Below, one piece after another: positions 8,154-17,433 of a stretch of 61,812 nucleotides of DNA. How positions within the stretch are numbered: position 1 is the stretch's first letter; each line of letters begins with the position of its first letter. The notes under the pieces were generated by a model, which ran no database searches, was not told the DNA's origin, and saw nothing but the letters and a program-made list of their open reading frames with translations. A program made the position numbers and the translations under genes. The stretch spans positions 1-61,812 of the forward strand of contig CAMLRA010000007.1 in NCBI GenBank assembly GCA_946482325.1. Direction: 5' to 3'. This DNA comes from an uncultured Chromatiaceae bacterium (GTDB lineage Bacteria > Pseudomonadota > Gammaproteobacteria > Enterobacterales > Alteromonadaceae).

Positions 8154-9361
8154 TGCTTGGCTCCTAAGGTGTTGTCGGTTGCGCCAGATAAAGTCTGAAT
8201 TGACTGCGTATTTGCCATAGCTTGTTCCACGCGCGCCCTTGCTTCACGACCGGCTGCACCACGAATGGTCCTGCTGCCCCAAATCATAAAACCGGTGATC
8301 GCCATACCACTGACCAACAAGCCAAACACGAACCAGATGACCTTGGTCCAGAGCCCGCCGATGGTGCCGTAGTGCAGCGGGTCAGCGACTGACATCACCG
8401 TTTCCAGCCCACCCATTTGCGCCGGCACCCGGCTATCAGCAACCTCGCCAGTCCAGGGATTAATCCAGACGTTATAGGAATACTGATCAAACCACACTGA
8501 ATCGCCATACCCCGAAATGCGGTAATAATCGCGCGGATGTTCCGGCATCATGACAAAAGCTGGTTTTAATTCAGGCAGGAATTGCTGCGCCCGTTCGACC
8601 GCCTGCGCCAGTGGGATCATATCCGGCACTTTGCCGTCTGCTGCCGGCGCTGGCACATAGAGGCTGCTGAGCGGTTCCGCTTCATAATAAAACTCGACAT
8701 CGTTATGCCACAGCACCGCCTGAATCAAATACCACAAACCGGTCAGCGACATCAGCAGTAAGAACCACAGCGACCAGACGCCCGCTAACCGGTGCAGGTC
8801 CGCCAGCACAGTCTTTTTGCCCTGATGCAGCCGCAGTTTTGGCGCGGTAAAAGACTGCCAGAAACGTTTATAGATAATCAGGCCGGTGATTAAAGCGCCG
8901 AGCATCAGCAGCGACATGGCGCTGACCAGGTAATAACCGACGCTGTAACTGTGCTGCCAGGGAAACAATAACCAGCCGTGCAAACTGCGCATAAAACTGA
9001 TGAAGTTAATGCCCGGATTAATCTCCTGCACCACACCGGTGTAGGGGTTCACATAAGCAATAGCCGCCGGCATGGTTTCAGTGGTGAACATTACTGCGGT
9101 GACAAGGTAAGGCTCCAGCACCATCACTGACGTCACAGCTGCAGTCGGTTCGGCCTGCTGCACAGCCGCGACTAACTCGGCCAGTGGTTTTGCCGGCAGG
9201 TTCTCTGGGTTATAAGCCCGGGCATTTTCGTTAAATAACCAGGTCAGCTCATGGCTTAATACCGCAATAGTACCGGTCAGGCAGACCGCAGTAAAAATCA
9301 GCCAGACTGGTAACGAACACCAGCCATGCAACTGAAACCAAAATTTTTGCGAGATTTTCAT
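8150..9361 (-). CDS. PepSY-domain iron-regulated membrane protein (PiuB-like reductase)
   Basis: A 403-residue inner-membrane protein. Membrane helices lie at about 13-35, 145-165, 195-220 and 340-365. Conserved histidines suited to haem ligation occur in the first (WFQLHGWCSLPVW) and second (MRSLHGWLLFPWQHSYS) segments. Periplasmic PepSY repeats lie between. This family (FpvG/PiuB-like) is thought to reduce ferric siderophores in the periplasm. It is divergent from the siderophore receptor, with two Fur-box-like sites in the shared upstream region, and is translationally coupled to the CxxC protein downstream. Confidence 0.9.
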   Translation of the reverse strand: MKISQKFWFQLHGWCSLPVWLIFTAVCLTGTIAVLSHELTWLFNENARAYNPENLPAKPLAELVAAVQQAEPTAAVTSVMVLEPYLVTAVMFTTETMPAAIAYVNPYTGVVQEINPGINFISFMRSLHGWLLFPWQHSYSVGYYLVSAMSLLMLGALITGLIIYKRFWQSFTAPKLRLHQGKKTVLADLHRLAGVWSLWFLLLMSLTGLWYLIQAVLWHNDVEFYYEAEPLSSLYVPAPAADGKVPDMIPLAQAVERAQQFLPELKPAFVMMPEHPRDYYRISGYGDSVWFDQYSYNVWINPWTGEVADSRVPAQMGGLETVMSVADPLHYGTIGGLWTKVIWFVFGLLVSGMAITGFMIWGSRTIRGAAGREARARVEQAMANTQSIQTLSGATDNTLGAKQ

Positions 9362-9479
9362 CGACCCCTACCTGCAGCTTATCTGTGGTGCGTCAGCTTC
9401 ACGGCTGCAACTTTAAACAAGACAACAACCGCGAAAAAACTGCAATGTACCTGATATTTTAATGCACCTCAAACAGATC

Positions 9480-9494
9480 TGAGAACTATTCGCG
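9480..9494. promoter_or_regulatory. Fur-box-like site in the PepSY/receptor divergent region
   Basis: TGAGAACTATTCGCG is nearly the same as the site at 6195 (TGATAACTATTCGCA) and keeps the ATT core. Its place 119 bases before the PepSY start suggests it governs that operon. Confidence 0.5.
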
Positions 9495-9589
9495 TTAAGA
9501 TTTGCAAATAGACCAACTTAATAACCATTAAAAACAACAACTTAAATACATACCAAAAAATAAGCAGTCGAGTTTAGCAAAATCTCATG

Positions 9590-9604
9590 TGATAATAATT
9601 CTTA
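9590..9604. promoter_or_regulatory. Fur-box-like site before the siderophore receptor
   Basis: TGATAATAATTCTTA agrees with the 7-1-7 Fur consensus at 12 of 14 defined positions. It lies 27 bases before the receptor ATG, where bound Fur would block transcription. Confidence 0.65.
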
Positions 9605-9631
9605 TTTGCGTAGTTAACATAGGTCGTCCAC

Positions 9632-11809
9632 ATGTCAAAGTCTGCTGATATCAAGTCTCAACACACCGCCGTGATCACATCTCCTTCAGTTCTGACGCTG
9701 GCCATTGCTGCAGCACTGTTTAGCCAGTCCGCATTCGCCGCTGATGACAGCAATGTCGAACGGATTGAAGTCACCGGCAGCCGCACTCAGGGGTATCTGG
9801 TCAATCAGAACAGCAGCGCCACCAAACTCGATTTAGCCTTAAAAGACACGCCGCAGGCCATCAGCATTTTGTCAGCCGAACAACTGCAGGATTTTGGCCT
9901 GACTAACATCAACCTGGCGCTGGATCAGGCTACCGGCGTCAATGTAGAACGGATTGAAACCGACCGCACTTACTACAACGCCCGTGGTTTTGATATCACT
10001 AACTTCCAGGTTGATGGCCTCGGCCTGCCGTTCACCGGCGGCGGTATTGAAGGTGATTTAGACACTGCACTTTATCAGCGCATCGAAATCATCCGCGGCG
10101 CCAACGGTTTAATGTCCGGCGTTGGTAATCCCTCTGCCACGGTCAATATGGTACGCAAACGTCCGGGCGCGGATTTCGCCGCCAACGTTAAGGCGAGCTA
10201 CGGTTCCTGGGCCAATACCCGTCTCGAGGGCGATGTACAAGGTGCTTTAACTGAAGGCCTGAATGCCCGCGCAGTGCTGGTCAAAGAAGACAAAGATTCG
10301 TACCTCGACCGTTACAACCACGACAAAACCGTCGGTTACGTGGTGGCGAGCGCCGCGCTTGGCGACAGCACCCAACTAACCTTTGGCCACAGCACACAGG
10401 ACAGTCAGGGCAACGGCGGTATGTGGGGGGCTTTGACGCTGCATTATGGCGACGGCAGCCGCATCAACTATGACCGCTCGGCCAGCACATCCGCCAATTG
10501 GTCATACTGGCAGGTCAAAGACAACCGCTCTTTTGTTGAACTGGCGCATCAGCTCAATGACGACTGGAAACTCGTCACTTCATACCAGCTGATGAAGGTC
10601 GAAGAAGCCGGCGATTTGTTTTATGTCTACGTCAGCGCACCAAATGGCATTGACCCGACAACCGGTTTAGGCAGCACCGGCTACGGCAGTTTTTATGGCA
10701 AAGACGAAAACACCCAGTTTGGCGATGTTTATCTGCAAGGTAAATTCAGCCTCGGCGGCCGTCAGCATGAACTGGTCACTGGCCTCAATATCGCCGACCG
10801 CGAATACACCGACCTTTCTTTGTATGATTTCAGCACCGGCCTGGGTTTCCCGGCGATGCCGGCGCTGACCAGCTGGAATGGCAACACGCCACTGCCGAGT
10901 TTTAAAGACGGCCAAAGTGGCAGCGACGTCGACGCCGACCAAAAAGCGCTGTACAGCGTAGTACGCTGGGACTTAGGCGACAGCCTGAAACTGATCACCG
11001 GTGCGCGCTGGATTGATGCCGAAGTGGCCGGTACTTCTTATAGTGTCGACCAGACCATGGCCGATGACGGTGTGGTGCCTTACATCGGCGCCGTGTATGA
11101 ACTGACACCACAAGTCAGCCTGTACGCCAGCCACACGGCGATTTTCCAGCCACAAAAAGAACGCGATGAATATCGTCAGTTATTACCGGCAGTCGATGGC
11201 AAAGCGCTGGAGCTTGGCGTCAAAGCCAACCTGTTTGATGACAAAGCACTGCTGTCATTCGCCGCTTTTGATATCGAACAGCAAAATCTGGCGGTATTCG
11301 ATAAAACCGTGTCAGACCCGGTGCAAGGCTTGTATCAGGTGTACCGCACTGCCGATGGCATTAACAGCAAAGGTATTGAGCTGGAACTGGCCGGTAGCCT
11401 GACCGAACAGCTGCAGTTAAGTGGATCTTTGACCAGTATCGACATCGATGGCGACGATTTAGTCAAAGGCTATACACCTGAGCGCGTCGCCAAATTTGCG
11501 GCCGTGTATCAGCTGCCGCAATTGCCGGGCGCCCGCGTTGGCCTCAATTATCGCTGGCAGTCGGCGATTTCGCGCAAACAAGGCACTGTGGCCGCAGGAT
11601 ATGCCAATGCCGGTCAGGACATTGTTACCATGCAAAAAGCCTATGGTTTGCTTGGCCTGATGGCCAGTTATGACATCAACGGCCAATGGCAAATTCAGGC
11701 GAATGCCAACAACGTCACTGACGAAACCTATCTGAACAGCCTGTATTGGGCCCAAGCCTATTACGGCGCACCGGCCAATTACAGCTTAAGCGTCAGTTAT
11801 CAGTTCTGA
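9632..11809 (+). CDS. TonB-dependent siderophore receptor
   Basis: An outer-membrane receptor of 725 residues. The signal peptide ends ALFSQSAFA (about residue 36). A TonB-box-like segment (VERIEVTGS) follows, then the plug domain (about 65-170, with QAISILSAEQLQDFGL and IEIIRGANGLMSG). The 22-strand barrel ends in a terminal aromatic (SLSVSYQF), as needed for BAM recognition. The plug signature suits the FhuA/FpvA/FoxA siderophore subgroup (TIGR01783 type). Ligand unknown: hydroxamate or mixed ferric siderophores are likely. A Fur-box-like site precedes it, and the divergent PepSY reductase completes an uptake-and-release unit. No siderophore biosynthesis is present in the window. Confidence 0.93.
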   Translation: MSKSADIKSQHTAVITSPSVLTLAIAAALFSQSAFAADDSNVERIEVTGSRTQGYLVNQNSSATKLDLALKDTPQAISILSAEQLQDFGLTNINLALDQATGVNVERIETDRTYYNARGFDITNFQVDGLGLPFTGGGIEGDLDTALYQRIEIIRGANGLMSGVGNPSATVNMVRKRPGADFAANVKASYGSWANTRLEGDVQGALTEGLNARAVLVKEDKDSYLDRYNHDKTVGYVVASAALGDSTQLTFGHSTQDSQGNGGMWGALTLHYGDGSRINYDRSASTSANWSYWQVKDNRSFVELAHQLNDDWKLVTSYQLMKVEEAGDLFYVYVSAPNGIDPTTGLGSTGYGSFYGKDENTQFGDVYLQGKFSLGGRQHELVTGLNIADREYTDLSLYDFSTGLGFPAMPALTSWNGNTPLPSFKDGQSGSDVDADQKALYSVVRWDLGDSLKLITGARWIDAEVAGTSYSVDQTMADDGVVPYIGAVYELTPQVSLYASHTAIFQPQKERDEYRQLLPAVDGKALELGVKANLFDDKALLSFAAFDIEQQNLAVFDKTVSDPVQGLYQVYRTADGINSKGIELELAGSLTEQLQLSGSLTSIDIDGDDLVKGYTPERVAKFAAVYQLPQLPGARVGLNYRWQSAISRKQGTVAAGYANAGQDIVTMQKAYGLLGLMASYDINGQWQIQANANNVTDETYLNSLYWAQAYYGAPANYSLSVSYQF

Positions 11810-11835
11810 TTTGACTTACGCCGGATGCTGGATCC

Positions 11836-11870
11836 GGGTCTCTGTAGGGGCTATCCCCTTACAGAGACCC
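11836..11870. repeat. Hairpin repeat, copy 1 (GGTCTC family)
   Basis: GGGTCTCTGTA (11836-11846) is exactly complementary to TACAGAGACCC (11860-11870), with an inner GGGG/CCCC stem. A related copy lies at 15564-15598. It follows the receptor stop by 26 bases and could act as a terminator, but no T-run follows. A run of nine C bases lies just downstream at 11887-11895. Confidence 0.65.
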
Positions 11871-12093
11871 GATGATGCTCGCCCGGCCCCCCCCCTCAAC
11901 CCGAAACATCGGCACATCTGCCCAATCCGGCAACCCGCCATGGCAAGCACTGACGTCATACCTGCCGCTTGCGCTTTATCCGGCGGATAACACAGCCACA
12001 ATGTTTAATCCTTGCAAATTTGATTGCTCGCGGGCAAAGTTTTAGAGGAAATCAACAAAATAGATACTTTTTTACCGAATTAGGGAATGAATT

Positions 12094-12615
12094 ATGTCCA
12101 TATGGAAGTGTGCCTTATTGCTGAGCACAGCGGTATTGTTTGCCTGTAGCCAGCAAGTCAAAACGATCAAACATGCGCCGAATACTGCTTTAGCCGTGAA
12201 TAATGGCTATCTGTTACTGAGCGTGGACAGCTCGGTCAATCTGGAACAACTCAACATCAGTGGCAAAAAAAGCTTTTTCCTCGGCGCAGCCGACCTGACA
12301 AAAGGCAACCATTACCTGTTAGTCGACCTGCCCGCCGGCGAATATCAAATTGATTCAGTCAAACTGAGCCATTGGTGGCGGCTGGAGTTAAAACCCGGCT
12401 ATTGGAATTTCAGCGTCCATCCCGGCCAAATCAGTTACATCGGCGAGCTGCAATTGAAGGGCCAGGCGCCTGAACTGGAGAATCGCGCGTCCATGGCCCT
12501 GCAGTATCTGGAAAAAGAGCATGCTGTCCTGCTGCGCAGTTATCAGGTGCGTTATTCCGGCCCGGGCGATGACCATTATTTCGAACACGTCGCAGCGCAG
12601 GGAGCCGCCAAATGA
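12094..12615 (+). CDS. Predicted lipoprotein, unknown function
   Basis: A 173-residue protein with a lipobox at its N terminus (TAVLFACS; lipidated Cys at about 18), so membrane-anchored. The rest is beta-rich (YLLLSVDSSVN, LLVDLPAGEYQIDSVKL, HPGQISYIGELQL), resembling DUF2846-like carboxypeptidase-regulatory folds. The C-terminal part carries a helical segment (MALQYLEKEHAVLLRSYQ). The stop overlaps the start of the S9 peptidase by 4 bases, so the two are coupled and probably act at the same envelope site. No family assigned with confidence. Confidence 0.7.
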   Translation: MSIWKCALLLSTAVLFACSQQVKTIKHAPNTALAVNNGYLLLSVDSSVNLEQLNISGKKSFFLGAADLTKGNHYLLVDLPAGEYQIDSVKLSHWWRLELKPGYWNFSVHPGQISYIGELQLKGQAPELENRASMALQYLEKEHAVLLRSYQVRYSGPGDDHYFEHVAAQGAAK

Positions 12616-15470
12616 AGTTACTCACGAAGCTGCTGCCCCTGTTGATCCTGCTCATCTCGCTACTGAATACAGTCCACGCCAAACCTATTCCTGCAGCAGA
12701 ATTGTTTCGGGACAGCACACTGTCCCAACTACAATTTTCACCCAACGGCCAACACATATCCTTGTTTGTGAATTTTGCTGACGGCAAAGGTCTGGCGTTA
12801 TTTGACCAGAAAAGTAACAACTTTCAACTCATCGCCATGGTGGCGCAAACCGACTGGATCCGTCACTACCGTTGGCTGGATGACCAAAATCTGTATCTCA
12901 TTTCTGGTCGCGGCAATCTGTGGATCCATTCGATTGTACATTTGGAACAAACTCAAGGCCGAATCAAAGCAACGGTGACGGCCATCCCTGCTAACGGTTA
13001 TCTGGTCGGGCAATTGGCCGGTCAGCCGACCCAGTTGTTATTTGCCACCAACGTGGGCCGGCACGAGGTTGAATTTCAGTTGTATCAACTGAGTGTTGCT
13101 GAATTACTGTCGAGCAAGTTTCCACCGGCAGGTCGGATCAAAGGGCTGTTACATACCGATGCGGCAACCCGACTGCATTATGACACCGCATCGAATCGCC
13201 TAATCAGTATCCGGATGGACCGGGAGGCGCAGCAATTTGATTTACAGTATCGCGCTCTTGACCAAGCCAAATGGCAACCGCTGTTTCGGTATAACCCTGC
13301 CGAATTTAGTTTCATGCCGCTGGCGTTTATCAACGACACCAGCCTGGCCGTGCTGAGTGATAAAAACAGCGACAAAATGGCCTTGTATCGCTTTGATCTG
13401 GGCAGCCAGCAATTCGGTGAATTACTGTTTGAACATCCGCGTTATGACCTGATCGATGCCGATTTTGCCGCAGGTAAACTGGCCTCTGTCAGTTATCTGG
13501 CGCATGGCCGGCTGGAGCAGCAGTTTTTTACTGACGAGCAGCAACAACTGCAACAAGCACTGGCAGGGCTGTTTAAAAGACAACAATGGAAAGTAGTAGC
13601 CAGCGACGCCGGCAGGCATTTGCTGCTGGTGTTTTCCGCCAGCAACCCCGGCCAATATTATTTGTATACACCGAAGCAAAAACCGCAGCTGATCGGTGAC
13701 CTTTTGCCTGAACTGGCACCTTATTCGATGGCTGAAACCGTCAAATTACAGGCCAAATCTGCCGATGGGATGGCTATTGAGTCACTGCTGACCTTACCGG
13801 CTGGCGCGGGAAAAACGACGCCGCCGTTGATTGTGATGCCACATGGCGGGCCCATTGGCGTGCAGGACACCGACGAATTTGACCCGACAGTGCAATTTCT
13901 GGCCAGTCGTGGTTACGCAGTCCTTCGCACCAACTTTCGCGGGTCCTCCGGTTATGGCAAAAGCTTTAGTCAGCGTGGCATCGCGGAACTCGGCGCAGGC
14001 ATCGAACAAGATATCAATCGTGCCGTGCAACAAGTCCGGCAGCAATACGGTATCAGTCGCGCTTGCGCCATGGGCTACAGCTATGGCGGATATTCAGCGA
14101 TGATGCTGGCAATGCATCAGCCGCAATTTTATCGGTGTGTGGTCGCCGGTTACGGTATTTATGATTTGCCATTGTTATTTAATGCCAGCAATTTAAAAGT
14201 ACAGCCTGAGCAACAAAAACGGGTCGAAAAAGTTGTCGGTCCGCAAAGGGCCGATTTGAAGTTACGCTCCCCCGTGTACAAAGCTGCAATGCTTAAGGCC
14301 CCAGCCTTAATTATCGCCGGGATGGAAGACGATATTGCCGGTTTTGAGCAAAGCCACCGCATGGTGGATGCGCTGAAACGCGCCGGCAAACCCGTGGAAC
14401 AGATGTTTTATCAGGACACCGGACATGGCCACAGTCGCTGGGATTTAGAACATCATCAGATTGGTTTGATTGAACAATTCCTCAACAGACACTTGCCAGG
14501 CAGCGGCGGGTTGTCTCAAACCGAGCAAGCCGAGCAATGGTATCGCCAGGCACAGTTACTCAGTAGCGGTGATACGCTAACCAAAGATTTACCAGCGGCA
14601 ATCAAACTCTATCAACAGGCGGCAGCGGCAGGGCATTCTGCTGCGATGGTGGCGCTGGCTGATGCCGCCCTGACGGGCAAAGGTCTACCCAAAAATGTTG
14701 CTGAGGCAATCAAACATTTAGAAATGGCCAGCGTCCAACAAAACGCAGACGCCGAATTCATGCTTGGCACGCTCCATAGTTCAGGTTTATACCTCAAAGC
14801 AGACCACGTGAAAGCCAATCAACATTTCAAAGCAGCGGCCAAGCTCGAACCTAACAATATCGCGACCTTATACCTAGCGCGCGCGGCCTGCCGCGGTTTT
14901 ACCGAGAAAGCACAATGGACCGGCTGTCTGGACCAAATAGTGCAACATCTGAGGCGCTACCATCAGCATGAAAACGACCGGCACAGCAAATTATTGCAAC
15001 AGACCATGAAGAAAATTGTCGCTGAGCTACTGATCGATGCTGCGCCACCGCCAGAAGCAAGAAACAGACTGATCCAGATGTTGCAGCACACCATGCCAAA
15101 GCCTTTGGATATCACGGCTGAGGTGAATGAGTATCGTAGTGGCTTATATAGCGGCACGGGCGTGAAATATGCCGCAGCCGACACCTACCCACTTAGCAGC
15201 AAAGCAGAATTTGGCAGTACCCTGAAGGTAGCCCGTGCCGATGATTCGGCCCATCCAGCCGGCTGGATATTGGTGCGATGGGAGCGGCAGTTAGCAAACG
15301 GCCAGACTCAGCAACTGGTGACTATGCCGATGGCTGTAGCTTTGCCGGACCGGTTGCAGCTGCATGCTTTGCTCAGCATGGCACCTGATCAACAAGCCGC
15401 AATATGGCACTTACAGGTGTATAACCTGAACGGTGAAAAACTGTATCAGCAACAATTTAACTTCCAGTAA
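12612..15470 (+). CDS. S9-family peptidase fused to Sel1 repeats
   Basis: A 952-residue exported protein (signal peptide to about HAKP, residue 25). Residues 30-380 form the beta-propeller region. About 385-630 form the alpha/beta hydrolase with catalytic Ser490 in GYSYGGYS, Asp573 or Asp574 in GMEDDIAG, and His605 in DTGHGHSRWD. The oxyanion segment is PHGGPIGVQD. After about 640 come at least two Sel1/TPR-like repeats (AIKLYQQAAAAGHSAAMVAL; AIKHLEMASVQQNADAEFML). A beta-rich C-terminal tail (about 820-952) has no clear match. Prolyl-oligopeptidase-like enzymes of this layout cleave short peptides. The Sel1 fusion suggests protein-protein docking. Coupled to the upstream lipoprotein. Confidence 0.88.
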   Translation: MKLLTKLLPLLILLISLLNTVHAKPIPAAELFRDSTLSQLQFSPNGQHISLFVNFADGKGLALFDQKSNNFQLIAMVAQTDWIRHYRWLDDQNLYLISGRGNLWIHSIVHLEQTQGRIKATVTAIPANGYLVGQLAGQPTQLLFATNVGRHEVEFQLYQLSVAELLSSKFPPAGRIKGLLHTDAATRLHYDTASNRLISIRMDREAQQFDLQYRALDQAKWQPLFRYNPAEFSFMPLAFINDTSLAVLSDKNSDKMALYRFDLGSQQFGELLFEHPRYDLIDADFAAGKLASVSYLAHGRLEQQFFTDEQQQLQQALAGLFKRQQWKVVASDAGRHLLLVFSASNPGQYYLYTPKQKPQLIGDLLPELAPYSMAETVKLQAKSADGMAIESLLTLPAGAGKTTPPLIVMPHGGPIGVQDTDEFDPTVQFLASRGYAVLRTNFRGSSGYGKSFSQRGIAELGAGIEQDINRAVQQVRQQYGISRACAMGYSYGGYSAMMLAMHQPQFYRCVVAGYGIYDLPLLFNASNLKVQPEQQKRVEKVVGPQRADLKLRSPVYKAAMLKAPALIIAGMEDDIAGFEQSHRMVDALKRAGKPVEQMFYQDTGHGHSRWDLEHHQIGLIEQFLNRHLPGSGGLSQTEQAEQWYRQAQLLSSGDTLTKDLPAAIKLYQQAAAAGHSAAMVALADAALTGKGLPKNVAEAIKHLEMASVQQNADAEFMLGTLHSSGLYLKADHVKANQHFKAAAKLEPNNIATLYLARAACRGFTEKAQWTGCLDQIVQHLRRYHQHENDRHSKLLQQTMKKIVAELLIDAAPPPEARNRLIQMLQHTMPKPLDITAEVNEYRSGLYSGTGVKYAAADTYPLSSKAEFGSTLKVARADDSAHPAGWILVRWERQLANGQTQQLVTMPMAVALPDRLQLHALLSMAPDQQAAIWHLQVYNLNGEKLYQQQFNFQ

Positions 15471-15488
15471 TAAACTGACGGATCAGGT

Positions 15489-15511
15489 CACTGACGGCCT
15501 GAACGTCAGTG
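15489..15511 (+). terminator. Hairpin after S9 peptidase
   Basis: CACTGACG (15489-15496) and CGTCAGTG (15504-15511) form a perfect 8-bp stem with a 7-base loop, 18 bases after the peptidase stop. The following bases are not T-rich, so termination may be weak. Confidence 0.45.
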
Positions 15512-15563
15512 CACAGTTCTGATGATTTTTCAGCCCGGAGCTGAAAGAATCTGTACCACACAC

Positions 15564-15598
15564 AGGTCTCTGTATGGACTTCCCCCTTACCGAGACCT
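15564..15598. repeat. Hairpin repeat, copy 2 (GGTCTC family)
   Basis: AGGTCTCTGTA (15564-15574) pairs with TACCGAGACCT (15588-15598) with one mismatch. Both arms and spacing match copy 1 at 11836-11870. It ends 4 bases before the ATG of the DoxX gene and covers the place where its ribosome-binding site should be. Confidence 0.6.
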
Positions 15599-15602
15599 GC
15601 TT

Positions 15603-16220
15603 ATGTTTACCTGGTATTCCCGTCTGGTGGCTGGCCTTCATCATACCGAAGGCTTGCCGTTATTGTTGTTACGCCTGTATTTAACCCCGGTGCTGTTGCA
15701 GGCCGGCTGGAACAAATACCTGAATTTTGCCGATACTGTGGCCTGGTTTGGTGACATGGAATATGGCCTTGGCCTGCCCTTCCCCACGCTGTTAGCTGCA
15801 CTGGCGATTGGCGCCGAGATAGGCGGTAGCCTGTTGTTATTATTCGGTTTATTTACCCGTGTCGCTGCCTTGTCGCTGGCTGTGACTATGTTGGTTGCAA
15901 TGCTGACGGTGCATGCTAAAAACGGCTGGCTGGCAATTAGCGACGCGTCGAGCTGGCTGGCTGACGGCACCCTGTTCCATTCAGAGCGTGTTCTGGCTGC
16001 GCCGGAGAAACTGCAACGCGCACGTGATTTACTGCGGGAACACGGCAACTACGACTGGCTGACCGAAAGCGGCAATCTGGTGGTGCTGAATAATGGTATC
16101 GAATTTGCCGCGACCTATTTTGTCATGTTGTTGTGCCTGCTCTGGTTTGGCGGTGGCCGGTATTTGAGTCTGGATTATTATTTGGCGCGTGGTAACTTAA
16201 ACCCACCGACAGTTCGATGA
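15603..16220 (+). CDS. DoxX-family membrane protein
   Basis: About 205 residues with four to five membrane helices. The typical DoxX start is RLYLTPVLLQAGWNKYLNFAD, and EIGGSLLLLFGLFTRVAALSL is the second conserved segment. DoxX proteins are small quinone-linked or redox-associated membrane subunits. The loop between helices 3 and 4 is long (about 100-170; ISDASSWLADGTLFHSERVLA), unusual for the family and probably periplasmic. I chose ATG 15603, since the first family residues follow it. The ATG at 15522 would read through the hairpin repeat. No clear ribosome-binding site other than the hairpin. It is 39 bases before the DUF2157 gene. Confidence 0.8.
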   Translation: MFTWYSRLVAGLHHTEGLPLLLLRLYLTPVLLQAGWNKYLNFADTVAWFGDMEYGLGLPFPTLLAALAIGAEIGGSLLLLFGLFTRVAALSLAVTMLVAMLTVHAKNGWLAISDASSWLADGTLFHSERVLAAPEKLQRARDLLREHGNYDWLTESGNLVVLNNGIEFAATYFVMLLCLLWFGGGRYLSLDYYLARGNLNPPTVR

Positions 16221-16259
16221 AACGACTGTGCCAAATACCAGTGCAGCCAGGGAGGCCCG

Positions 16260-17288
16260 ATGAAAATCACCACCACACAATTACAACAGGCGGTCAGCCA
16301 GGGCATATTGCAACCTGGGCAAGATTTACAGCTCTGGCAGTTCCTAGAACAACAACAGCACGGCGTGGCGCAATTCAAAGCGGCCCACTTGCTGTATTAC
16401 TTTGGTGGCGTGCTGGCGATTGCGGCCATGTCGTTGTTTATGAGCTTAAGCCATGATTTCTATGGTGGATTAGGCCTTGCTACTTTGGCATTCTTTTACG
16501 CACTGCTGGGACTGACGCTGGCCGAACATCAGCGCAGCCGGCAACAACCGCTGTTAACCGGCATCTTTGCCACTTTTGCGCTGGTGCAAACACCGTTGCT
16601 GGTATTCGGGCTATTGCTGGGCTATGGCCTGTGGGATAACCGCGACTATCAACATTATCATCAATGGATTGACGCGCGCTGGCTCTGGCTGGAACTGGCC
16701 ACTTTATTCACTTCTGCTCTGGCTTTGTACCGTTACCGACTGCCGTTTTTATTGCTGCCGGTTGCCGTGACCTTGTGGTATCTCGGCATGGACCTCGCCC
16801 CGTTGTTGCTGCAGGACTTAGACCCGGACTGGCAACAACGCAAATGGGTGGCAGTCGGCTGGGGGTTGCTGACTTTAGCACTGGCTTTTTATGTCGATTT
16901 ACGCAATCGCCGGCCGGCCGATTTTGCCTTTTGGTTGTATCTGTCTGGTTTGCTGAGTTTTTGGGGTGGCCTGACATCGATGGATTCTGACAGCGAAATC
17001 GGTAAAGCCATTTATGCTGCCATTAATGTCGGCTTGTTGTTGGTCGGTGTCGCGCTGGTGCGCCGGGTTTTTGCCGTATTTGGCGGCATCGGCATGCTGA
17101 TTTATCTAAGCCATCTGGCGTTTGATTTATTCGAGGACAGCAACTGGTTCCCGCTGGTGTTATGCGCCATTGGTTTTGCGGTGATTTATGCGGGTGTGTT
17201 GTGGCAACGCCATGAAAGCCGCTGGTCTGCAGCGCTGCAACAACTACTTCCATTGCAGGTGCGGCAGTTGGTGGCGCGGCGTAGTTAA
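16260..17288 (+). CDS. DUF2157-type multi-pass membrane protein
   Basis: A 342-residue protein with a short soluble N terminus (residues 1-38) that reads like the DUF2157 N-terminal segment (LQQAVSQGILQPGQDLQLWQFLEQ). About nine membrane helices follow. GGAGG precedes the ATG by 5 bases. Function is unknown for the family; many members sit next to other small membrane proteins. It forms an operon with the DoxX gene just upstream. No transport or catalytic motif is visible. Confidence 0.75.
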   Translation: MKITTTQLQQAVSQGILQPGQDLQLWQFLEQQQHGVAQFKAAHLLYYFGGVLAIAAMSLFMSLSHDFYGGLGLATLAFFYALLGLTLAEHQRSRQQPLLTGIFATFALVQTPLLVFGLLLGYGLWDNRDYQHYHQWIDARWLWLELATLFTSALALYRYRLPFLLLPVAVTLWYLGMDLAPLLLQDLDPDWQQRKWVAVGWGLLTLALAFYVDLRNRRPADFAFWLYLSGLLSFWGGLTSMDSDSEIGKAIYAAINVGLLLVGVALVRRVFAVFGGIGMLIYLSHLAFDLFEDSNWFPLVLCAIGFAVIYAGVLWQRHESRWSAALQQLLPLQVRQLVARRS

Positions 17289-17433
17289 AGTTATCGATTT
17301 GATGACGCTGCAGCGTCTTTTTCCGTACGCCACGTGGTGGCCAGCAGGCTTCGTTTACCCTACCTACGGATTTGTTGGTATGATAGGTACAGCAAGCATC
17401 GAGCCGCCGTACGATCGCGATTGCCCGACGGAA

